From the NCBI GenBank assembly GCA_045616125.1, contig JAZLGC010000060.1:17894-81893 (forward strand): a stretch of 64,000 nucleotides of DNA, written 5' to 3'. Positions 1 through 6,546 of this stretch are shown in pieces; position 1 is the stretch's first letter; the number at the start of each line of letters is the position of its first letter. Origin of the DNA: Treponema_I sp045616125 (GTDB lineage: Bacteria > Spirochaetota > Spirochaetia > Treponematales > Treponemataceae). The notes under the pieces were generated by a model that was not told where the DNA came from, searched no databases, and was given only the letters and a program-made list of their open reading frames with translations. A program made the translations under genes and the position numbers.

Positions 1-1
1 T

Positions 2-145
2 ACCATTACATTTGCTGATGGCAGTGTTGTTACTCGGCCGGATTGTTCACTGACTGCTGCAGAAAGCGCTGACCTTTTTGCACGGAATGGCAAAATTACG
101 GCAATTACGGTAGATGTAAAGCGCACAGCAGCTTTAGTTGACTGA
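2..145 (+). CDS. C-terminal end of unknown protein (partial)
   Basis: An open frame runs in from the left edge and ends at TGA 143-145, giving the last 47 residues of a protein (…TFADGSVVTRPDC… to …KRTAALVD). No motif is recognised. The composition looks like ordinary coding sequence, and dispersed palindromes that usually sit behind genes follow directly. The 5' part lies outside the window, so the function cannot be judged. Confidence 0.55.
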   Translation, partial: TITFADGSVVTRPDCSLTAAESADLFARNGKITAITVDVKRTAALVD

Positions 146-154
146 TATATAGAG

Positions 155-299
155 ATTCCGAAACAAGTTCGGAATGACGGTTGTCGTACAGGCACTGTCA
201 TGCTGAACTTGTTTCAGTATCCATCACTCCTGTCATGCTGAACTTGTTTCAGTATCCATCACTCCTGTCATGCTGAACTTGTTTCAGCATCCCTCCCGT
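155..299. repeat. Dispersed palindrome plus three tandem 35-bp palindromic repeats
   Basis: A small palindrome (attccgaa…ttcggaat, 155-175) is followed by three head-to-tail copies of a 35-bp unit at 195-229, 230-264 and 265-299. Each unit contains TGCTGAACTTGTTTCAG, whose arms pair (ctgaa…ttcag). The first two copies are identical; the third differs near its end (cagcatccctcccg). The same palindrome family recurs at 11534, 43202 and 57128. The array lies between the first gene end and the helicase gene and resembles REP-type intergenic repeats. Confidence 0.85.
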
Positions 300-526
300 T
301 CATCCTCTTTTTTTTTATCAGCATTTCTTGTTTACCTTCCCCCTTTATTTCAGTATATTTATGGAGAAATTGCGACTGTGGTTGAATACACAGCGACAAT
401 TTGTGAGCCGCCGAATAGCAGTAGGCAGCCTTAATTACCCCGGGAAAACGCACGAACCGTTGTGCTGCACGAAGCGCCAGTTGTTCACTATATGACATGC
501 AAGACGTTTTCCAAAAAGAGATATAT

Positions 527-2254
527 ATGAAATTCAGTGAATTCAACCTTCACGATGACCTGATGAAAGGCATCGGAAGCGCAGGTTATGAGACCTGTAC
601 ACCTGTTCAGGAACAGGTGCTTACCATGGGACTGGACGGTTCAGATCTGTACGTACAGTCACAGACCGGTACCGGTAAAACCTGTGCCTTCTTAACACTG
701 CTGATCCAGCAGCTGCTTTCTAAACCGGAACTTGCCGGCAAAAAAGCCCTGATTATGGTACCAACCCGTGAACTTGCCGTTCAGGTAGAAGAAGAAGCAA
801 GAACACTGGCCTCTGGAACTAACTTAAAAGCAGCAAGTTTCTACGGTGGTGTGGGATACGAACGCCAGAAACAGGTTCTGAAAACCGGTGTTGATATTCT
901 GGTAGGAACCCCTGGCCGTGTTATCGACCTGCAGGAATCAGGCGACATGGACCTTTCCAATGTAGCATTCCTGGTAGTAGACGAAGCAGACCGCATGTTC
1001 GATATGGGCTTCTACCCTGACCTGCGTACCCTGATTAAAGTTCTGCCGGAAGTTAACGCACGCCAGACCATGCTCTTCAGTGCAACCCTGAACACCTACG
1101 TTAAAAACCTGGCATGGGAATACACCAACGAAGCAAAAGAAATCACCATTGAACCGGAACACGTTACCATCGAAGAAATCGACCAGCTGCTGCTCCATGT
1201 TTCAAGTGACGAAAAAGTAAAACTGCTGGTAGGTATCCTGCAGAAAGAAAAACCAGAATCAGTCATCATTTTCTGTAACACCAAGCGCAGCTGTGAAGTT
1301 ATCGCAAAACGCCTGAAGATCAACGGTATTGAATCAGAGTTCATCATCGGTGACCTTCCCCAGAGCAAACGTCTGCAGGTACTGGAAAGCTTCAAGCGCG
1401 GTTCACTGACCTGCCTGGTTGCCACTGATGTTGCAGCCCGCGGTATCGACGTTGATGACCTGGCCATGGTAGTAAACTACGACCTGCCAAACGAAGCAGA
1501 AAACTACGTGCACCGCATCGGCCGTACTGCCCGTGCCGGAAAAACCGGTAAGGCATACACCTTCTGTTCTGAACAGGACGTATACAACCTGCCGGCCATT
1601 GAACGCTACATTGGCGCTCCTATCCCAGCCAGTATGCCTACTGACGACATGATCGGTGAAGACAAGAGCGATGGCATGTACATCAAAACCGGCCGGTATG
1701 ACGATGAAGACAGAGGACACGGACGCCGTGATGACCGCCGTGGAAGTCGTGATGGCAGGGGACGCGGCGGAGACCGTCGTGGCAGCCGTGATGGTCGCGG
1801 ACGGGCCGATTACAAACGTGACGGCAACCGTGATGACCGTAAGCGTGATAACCGCGGTGAACGCCGTGGCGACAATAAACGTGACTACAAGAAGCGCGAT
1901 GAAAACCTGCAGGATCTTTCAGGCCTGTCATTTGAAGAGCGCATGAAGATTTATAAAGAGAGATATGGTGCTGAATCAAGTTCGCCGAAAACTGATAAAG
2001 CCGCTGCTAAACCTGCCAAGACTACCAGAGACGGTAAAAATGGTGGAAACGGCAATACTAAGAAAACCGGCAAACCAGCACAGCAGACCAGAAAGCCACA
2101 GGATGAAGGCAAAAAGCAGAACGGTAGAAATGCCGGCAAGGCAAGCCTGAAACCAGCTGCTTCTCAGACAACAACCACTACCACTCCTAAAAAGAAAGGT
2201 AGCGCTGGACTTCTTGGTATCATCCAGAAATTCTTCGGCGGCAAAAAGAAATAA
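527..2254 (+). CDS. DEAD-box ATP-dependent RNA helicase
   Basis: RhlB/RhlE-like cytoplasmic RNA helicase that unwinds RNA duplexes using ATP, in ribosome assembly or RNA decay. Motifs appear in family order: Q motif (GYETCTPVQEQ, residues 20-30), motif I SQTGTGKT (45-52), PTRELA, TPGR, DEAD (VVDEADRMFDMGF), SAT, and motif VI YVHRIGRTARAGKTG. The C-terminus is unusual: an Arg/Gly/Asp-rich stretch (about residues 390-455, DRRGSRDGRGRG type) then a Lys/Thr/Pro-rich tail ending in basic residues, likely RNA-binding and disordered. The start at 527 has an AAGAG Shine-Dalgarno 6 nt upstream; an in-frame ATG at 497 lacks one. An intrinsic terminator follows, so the gene is probably monocistronic. 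Confidence 0.95.
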   Translation: MKFSEFNLHDDLMKGIGSAGYETCTPVQEQVLTMGLDGSDLYVQSQTGTGKTCAFLTLLIQQLLSKPELAGKKALIMVPTRELAVQVEEEARTLASGTNLKAASFYGGVGYERQKQVLKTGVDILVGTPGRVIDLQESGDMDLSNVAFLVVDEADRMFDMGFYPDLRTLIKVLPEVNARQTMLFSATLNTYVKNLAWEYTNEAKEITIEPEHVTIEEIDQLLLHVSSDEKVKLLVGILQKEKPESVIIFCNTKRSCEVIAKRLKINGIESEFIIGDLPQSKRLQVLESFKRGSLTCLVATDVAARGIDVDDLAMVVNYDLPNEAENYVHRIGRTARAGKTGKAYTFCSEQDVYNLPAIERYIGAPIPASMPTDDMIGEDKSDGMYIKTGRYDDEDRGHGRRDDRRGSRDGRGRGGDRRGSRDGRGRADYKRDGNRDDRKRDNRGERRGDNKRDYKKRDENLQDLSGLSFEERMKIYKERYGAESSSPKTDKAAAKPAKTTRDGKNGGNGNTKKTGKPAQQTRKPQDEGKKQNGRNAGKASLKPAASQTTTTTTPKKKGSAGLLGIIQKFFGGKKK

Positions 2255-2266
2255 CATCTGATGAGT

Positions 2267-2295
2267 AAGGGTCACAGAAATGTGACCCTTTTTTT
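2267..2295 (+). terminator. Intrinsic terminator of the DEAD-box helicase gene
   Basis: A perfect 10-bp stem (aagggtcaca / tgtgaccctt) with a GAAA loop is followed by seven T residues, beginning 13 nt after the stop codon. Confidence 0.95.
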
Positions 2296-2301
2296 ACGGA
2301 C

Positions 2302-2616
2302 ATAGCCTTAGAAAAAAATAAGGGAACAACGCAATATTATCAGGTCACGGGTGCAGGTTGTAACACGTATATACCCAAAAATTCTCCAGTTATCAACGAA
2401 CTTGCCCAGAAAACATACAATCAAAACGTACTTGCTGAACTGAAACTTCAGACAGATGCCATAGACATCCTGATAACAGAATTGCGACACCATGATTATA
2501 CTCAGGTGTACAATAAACTTTCCGCTGACCGCCAGAAACTGGTTACACCGATTACTTTACCTATCGTACAGTCAGTAACCTATTCCGAGCGCTTCTCCCG
2601 GCCCTCAAGAGCGTAG
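2302..2616 (+). pseudogene. Relic of a hypothetical protein family (internal fragment)
   Basis: A frame without stop codons from about 2302 to TAG 2614-2616 has no start codon and begins against the helicase terminator. Its translation has clear protein character: …GTTQYYQVTGAGCNTYIPK… then …NELAQKTYNQNVL… and …ITELRHHDYTQVYNKLSADR. This resembles the N-terminal third of hypothetical proteins common in gut Firmicutes and treponemes ('…YYQ…YIPK…LAQ.LAQK.Y…', normally continuing into a nuclease-like domain); that likeness is recalled, not searched. The frame runs into the 3' end of the opposing gene at 2580, suggesting deletion of both ends. Confidence 0.5.
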
Positions 2617-3104
2617 TGCCAGTCGATTTTTTCGGCAGGTTTTCCGTTGACAGAAACCAGATAGTAACCGCCACCCACATCGCCATCAACAATTAGCACG
2701 TTGTCATGGTTGATACTTCCCGTCACCGGACCTGAAATGTACAGGGTCCCGTCGAGAGTGCCTTTCATGGAAATGTTTGCGGTGGTATTTGTTTCGCCAT
2801 CAAGAATAATGCCGTTTTCCGAGTCGCAGTAGTGTACATACCGCATGGTAACCCGTCCACCAAGGCCTTTCATTCTGGCATCATAGGTCAGAGTACCCGA
2901 TACATCACCGTCAGAAACCTCAGTTCCCAGCTTAGACAATGCGCCCTTTTTATTCATCAGAACCATCTTACTGTGTGCCTGAATTACGGCACGATCTACC
3001 ATGCGGAATAAATCAAGTGCAGAAATATCTTCCGCTACTACAGATGCCATGCAGAACAGTACTGCTACAACAACAGCAAAAACATGCATACAATTTTTCT
3101 TCAT
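2580..3104 (-). CDS. Small exported protein of unknown function
   Basis: About 174 residues with a signal peptide (MKKNCMHVFAVVVAVLFC…SVVA, likely signal peptidase I cleavage before EDISALDLF). The mature part is rich in Gly, Thr and Asp (GTLTYDARMKGLGGRVTMRY, …GTLDGTLYISGPVTGS…) and looks like repeated beta strands. No family recognised; a periplasmic or surface location is inferred. A longer frame reaches 3140, but the Met at 3104 sits 7 nt behind a TATAAT box, and the upstream ATG would lie inside the -35 element, so 3104 is preferred. No Shine-Dalgarno is present, which fits a leaderless mRNA. Divergent from the ABC-F gene. Confidence 0.75.
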   Translation of the reverse strand: MKKNCMHVFAVVVAVLFCMASVVAEDISALDLFRMVDRAVIQAHSKMVLMNKKGALSKLGTEVSDGDVSGTLTYDARMKGLGGRVTMRYVHYCDSENGIILDGETNTTANISMKGTLDGTLYISGPVTGSINHDNVLIVDGDVGGGYYLVSVNGKPAEKIDWHYALEGREKRSE

Positions 3105-3111
3105 ACCAAAT

Positions 3112-3140
3112 ATTATACAGCAAACCGCAAAATACTGCAA
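3112..3140 (-). promoter_or_regulatory. Sigma70-type promoter, leaderless configuration
   Basis: On the minus strand TTGCAG (3140-3135) and a perfect TATAAT (3117-3112) are 17 bp apart. Only 7 nt separate the -10 box from the ATG at 3104, so the predicted transcription start coincides with the start codon. Confidence 0.7.
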
Positions 3141-3249
3141 AAAACTGCAGAGTATTCCAACTATTATAATTATCTGATATAGTTGAAAAGACTATGAAGC
3201 CTTCGACAGGCTCAGGGATTCATTAATTTATTTCTATCACGGAGAGCTC

Positions 3250-4896
3250 ATGATTACCGTATCTGACGTAAGTCTGAAATTTGGCGAACGTGCCCTTTTT
3301 AAAGATGTAAACCTTAAATTCACTGCCGGCAACTGTTACGGCATCATCGGTGCCAACGGTGCCGGAAAATCAACTTTTCTGAAAGTACTTACCGGCGAAC
3401 AGGAACACGATTCCGGAACCATTACCATTACACCCGGTGAACGTATGGCAGTTCTGCGCCAGGACCACTTTGCTTTTGATGAATTCAGCGTAAAAGATAC
3501 GGTTATGATGGGATACCCAAAACTGTACGAATGTGCAAAAGCCCGTGATGAAATTTACGCAAAAGAAGATTTTACTGAAGAAGACGGTCTAAAGAGTGCC
3601 GAACTTGAAGGCGAATTCAGCGAACTGGGCGGTTGGGAAGCCGAAAACCAGATTGAACAGATGCTCTCTGGACTTGGTCTGGAAGAAGAATTACACGACA
3701 GCATGATGAGCGAGCTTGATGAAAGCCGCAAGGTACGCGTTCTGCTGGCTCAGGCCCTGTTTGGAACTCCTGACATCCTGCTCCTTGACGAACCGACCAA
3801 CGGTCTTGACCTGGAATCAATCCAGTGGCTGGAAGACTTCCTTATGGAATTCCCCAACACCGTTATCGTTGTTTCCCACGACCGTCACTTTTTGAACAGC
3901 GTTTGTACCTACATCTGTGATATCGACTACGGAAAGATTTCGCTCTTTACCGGTAACTACGACTTCTGGTATCAGATGAGCCAGATCATGCAGCGTCAGG
4001 CTAAAGACCAGGCTAAGAAACGCGAAGAAAAGATGAAGGACTTAAAGGAATTCATTCAGCGCTTTGCTTCCAATGCCGCAAAATCAAAGCAGGCAACCAG
4101 CCGTAAAAAGGTATACGATAAACTGGCTCTGGAAGAACTGCCGGTTACCAGCCGTAAGTTCCCCTATGTAAACTTCAAGCCGGACCGTGAAATCGGTAAC
4201 AACGTTCTGCGCGTTGAAAAACTGAACTACACTACTCCTGAAGGCGTACAGCTGTTGAAGGATTTCAGTCTGACCGTTAACCGCACTGATAAAATCGCTT
4301 TTGTCGGACTGGAACATAAGGCAAAGTCTGCATTCTTTGACATTATTACCGGTAATCTGAAACCAGACAGCGGCGACGTATACTGGGGACAGACCGTAAC
4401 CCACACCTACCTGCCAATTGATAACTCAAGTTACTTTGACAACAACCTGAACATTACCGACTGGCTCCGTCAGTATTCACCGGAACAGGATGACGCCTAC
4501 GTACGCGGCTTCCTGGGACGCATGCTCTTCAGCGGTGATGAATCACTGAAGCCGGTAAAGGTTCTTTCCGGTGGTGAAAAAGTACGCTGTATGCTGTCTA
4601 AACTGATGCTTTCCGGCGCCAATGCCGTTATTCTTGATGAACCGACCAACCATCTTGACCTGGAAGCCATTACTTCCCTCAACGATGGTCTTGTTGCATT
4701 CCCTGGTATCGTACTGTTCAACAGTCATGACCATGAGTTCATCAACACCATCGCCAACCGCATCATCGAGATTACTCCCGGTGGTGTCATTGACCGCATG
4801 ATGCCCTTCGATGACTATCTGAAAGATGAACAGGTCATCGAAATGCGCAAGGAATATTATAAAGACTGCGGAAAGAAAATTAAGTTCAATATCTAG
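3250..4896 (+). CDS. ybiT: ABC-F family ATPase (YkpA/YbiT type)
   Basis: Soluble twin-ABC protein, 548 residues, of the ribosome-associated ABC-F family thought to act on stalled or hibernating ribosomes. NBD1 has Walker A GANGAGKS and Walker B ILLLDEPTNGLDLE but a degenerate signature (LDESRKVRVLLAQALF in place of LSGGE). NBD2 keeps the signature LSGGEKVRCMLS and Walker B VILDEPTNHLDLE, but its P-loop is degraded (VGLEHKAKSAFF). One composite ATP site is therefore canonical and the other degenerate at both halves. The charged linker (AKKREEKMKDLKEF…SKQATSRKK) is typical. GGAGA lies 5 nt before the ATG; a TATAAT at 3165-3170 may be its -10 box. Confidence 0.93.
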   Translation: MITVSDVSLKFGERALFKDVNLKFTAGNCYGIIGANGAGKSTFLKVLTGEQEHDSGTITITPGERMAVLRQDHFAFDEFSVKDTVMMGYPKLYECAKARDEIYAKEDFTEEDGLKSAELEGEFSELGGWEAENQIEQMLSGLGLEEELHDSMMSELDESRKVRVLLAQALFGTPDILLLDEPTNGLDLESIQWLEDFLMEFPNTVIVVSHDRHFLNSVCTYICDIDYGKISLFTGNYDFWYQMSQIMQRQAKDQAKKREEKMKDLKEFIQRFASNAAKSKQATSRKKVYDKLALEELPVTSRKFPYVNFKPDREIGNNVLRVEKLNYTTPEGVQLLKDFSLTVNRTDKIAFVGLEHKAKSAFFDIITGNLKPDSGDVYWGQTVTHTYLPIDNSSYFDNNLNITDWLRQYSPEQDDAYVRGFLGRMLFSGDESLKPVKVLSGGEKVRCMLSKLMLSGANAVILDEPTNHLDLEAITSLNDGLVAFPGIVLFNSHDHEFINTIANRIIEITPGGVIDRMMPFDDYLKDEQVIEMRKEYYKDCGKKIKFNI

Positions 4897-4902
4897 TCGG
4901 TC

Positions 4903-4941
4903 GGTAGGTCGACGTCCTGTCGACCTACCTTACCGGTTTTT
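4903..4941 (+). terminator. Strong hairpin behind the ABC-F gene, probable terminator
   Basis: An 11-bp perfect stem (ggtaggtcgac / gtcgacctacc) with a 5-nt loop begins 6 nt after the stop codon. The T run comes only after ttaccgg, so termination efficiency is uncertain. Confidence 0.6.
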
Positions 4942-5406
4942 GCAGAGGCAAAACCCGTCTGTTTTTTTCCGCCGTCCTTGGTGGCAGATTTTGCACAGGC
5001 AAAAACCATTATGAAAATCATCCTGAGTAAAACCGCAGAGCAACATGATACTGAAAGTTTCCATACTACGCGTTTATCAGTAATTTGATTCTTTCACTGT
5101 GGACAAAGTCCAGTCTTCTGTTTTCAATATGTCATATCTGCACTGCTCTTACTAATCAAGAGTTGGCAAATAGTCTTGCAGGAATTGTGGAAAACCTGAT
5201 AGATAAAATTCTTTCTGCCTTCATAAGTTTTGGTATGTATAGATTTTTGAAAACGACAGTACATAAATTCTGTACTTGATTTTTGTCCGTTAATTTAGTA
5301 ATCTTACTCTGTAAATGGTTATAGTTGGCTGATGTAGCGCTCCCAATAGTAAGTTTATTTGTTTATTGAATCTTTGTGATTCTTTTCCGGCTATACGAGT
5401 TTTACC
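4942..5406. other. Gene-free spacer with two small direct repeats
   Basis: About 465 bp without a credible gene. Two near-identical mini-hairpins (ttttgcagaggcaaaa near 4937 and ttttgcacaggcaaaa near 4989; TTTTGC/GCAAAA arms, 4-nt loops) lie at the left. A 64-codon frame at 5085-5279 has no ribosome-binding site and no recognisable similarity. Nothing else could be supported. Confidence 0.5.
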
Positions 5407-5477
5407 ACACGTCTTCAGAGTTGGGACTGAAGGACTAGGGCACAGTTGTGTCTTTATTCCAATTTTCGGAGACGTGT
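5407..5477 (+). promoter_or_regulatory. Leader of the Rpn gene with long-range inverted repeat
   Basis: ACACGTCT (5407-5414) is exactly complementary to AGACGTGT (5470-5477). The second arm follows the GGAG and touches the start codon at 5478. A second small stem (cttcag…ctgaag) lies between. Pairing in the mRNA would partly occlude the ribosome-binding site. Functional relevance is inferred only. Confidence 0.35.
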
Positions 5478-6428
5478 ATGGCAGTATCCTATAGACCATC
5501 TCGTACTGCACTTTTAAATCCGTGTGCAGATCCAACTTTCAAGATTATTTTTACAAACGATTCTGATGAATCTCGTGATGCTTTGACCTGCTTTCTTTCA
5601 GACATTCTGGAAAAACAGGTTACTGATGTGGTTCTTCAGCCCAATGAACTTTCTGGTGAAGCTCTTGATGACAAACAGTCTGAATTCGATATCAACTGTA
5701 AAATTGACGGTAAAGCAGTTAATATTGAGATGCAAGGGCGTAACGAAAATGCCTGTTACGGCAAGCGTGCAGAATATCATGTTGCTCATTTATTGAATCA
5801 TTATTCTCCTCGCGGTAAGAGCTGGCAGGATATACCACAGGTTTTTCAAATTTCTGTACTCAACTTTGTTTTTGACTATGAAGCGGAAAGCTGTATCAAT
5901 TGGTATACCATGAAAAATGACAGTGGTCATCAGATAGAAAACCTTCTAAATGTCATTTTTATTGAATTACCAAAAATACGACAGCTTTCAGATGATGTGA
6001 AAAAATTGACGAAGACTCAGATGTGGGGTAAATTCTTTTTATATGCTTCAAATGCAGACAAACAGTCTTTTGTAAAAGAACTTTGCATGCATAATAGAGG
6101 GATCAATATGGCGGTAACTGTACTTGAACACGTCAGCCAGGACGAGATGAACTGGTATCATGAAAGCAGATATTGGATGCATGTTTCCGATATGAAAACT
6201 GCTGAACGTCATGCCATAGAAACTGGAATGACAAAGGGCCTGGAACAAGGCATGAAACAAGGCATGAAACAAGGTATCAAACAAGGTCTCGAGCAAGGTC
6301 TTGAAGAGGGTGCCAGACAAAAAAATCTTGAAAATGCAATAAAAATGATGGATTGCAACATTGATTTTGAAACTATTTTCAAAGTTACGGGAATAACTGA
6401 AGACGAAATAGTCAAATACGGCAAATAG
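5478..6428 (+). CDS. Rpn family recombination-promoting nuclease / PD-(D/E)XK 'transposase'
   Basis: Rpn/YhgA-like protein of 316 residues with the PD-(D/E)XK core: start LLNPCADPTFKIIFTNDSDES, Asp in SEFDINCKIDGKAVNIEMQG (D…ExQ catalytic arrangement) and the downstream region IPQVFQISVLNFVFD. Family members cut DNA and promote RecA-independent recombination; a defence role has been proposed. The tail is a repeat of x-K/E-Q-G units (GLEQGMKQGMKQGIKQGLEQG) encoded by near-identical 12-nt repeats. The start at 5478 has GGAGA 6 nt upstream; the in-frame ATG at 5448 has none. It stands alone, convergent with the chemoreceptor gene, and differs in sequence from the second Rpn gene at 25585. Confidence 0.88.
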   Translation: MAVSYRPSRTALLNPCADPTFKIIFTNDSDESRDALTCFLSDILEKQVTDVVLQPNELSGEALDDKQSEFDINCKIDGKAVNIEMQGRNENACYGKRAEYHVAHLLNHYSPRGKSWQDIPQVFQISVLNFVFDYEAESCINWYTMKNDSGHQIENLLNVIFIELPKIRQLSDDVKKLTKTQMWGKFFLYASNADKQSFVKELCMHNRGINMAVTVLEHVSQDEMNWYHESRYWMHVSDMKTAERHAIETGMTKGLEQGMKQGMKQGIKQGLEQGLEEGARQKNLENAIKMMDCNIDFETIFKVTGITEDEIVKYGK

Positions 6429-6504
6429 CAAGCAGCTCAGGATTTGGGCCGATATCAAGGCAGCAAGAAGCGAGCTGCGCAGAAAGCGGCCCTCATCAGT
6501 CTAC

Positions 6505-6539
6505 CTGGAAGCCAGCAACCCCATTGTGCTGGCTTCAGG
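6505..6539. terminator. Hairpin between convergent Rpn and chemoreceptor genes
   Basis: A 10-bp perfect stem (gaagccagca / tgctggcttc) with a 9-nt loop, extended by three more pairs after a one-base bulge, lies just before the chemoreceptor stop codon. It has no clear T run on either strand, so it may act as a weak bidirectional terminator or a 3'-end stabiliser. Confidence 0.45.
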
Positions 6540-6546
6540 GCGGAAA

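Noticed and set aside
1096..1979. Frames opposite and within the DEAD-box helicase gene
   Set aside because: They arise from the repetitive Arg/Gly/Asp codons of the real gene; the helicase frame carries all motifs.
5085..5279. 64-codon plus-strand frame
   Set aside because: No Shine-Dalgarno, no promoter and no recognisable similarity; likely chance in the gap before the Rpn gene.
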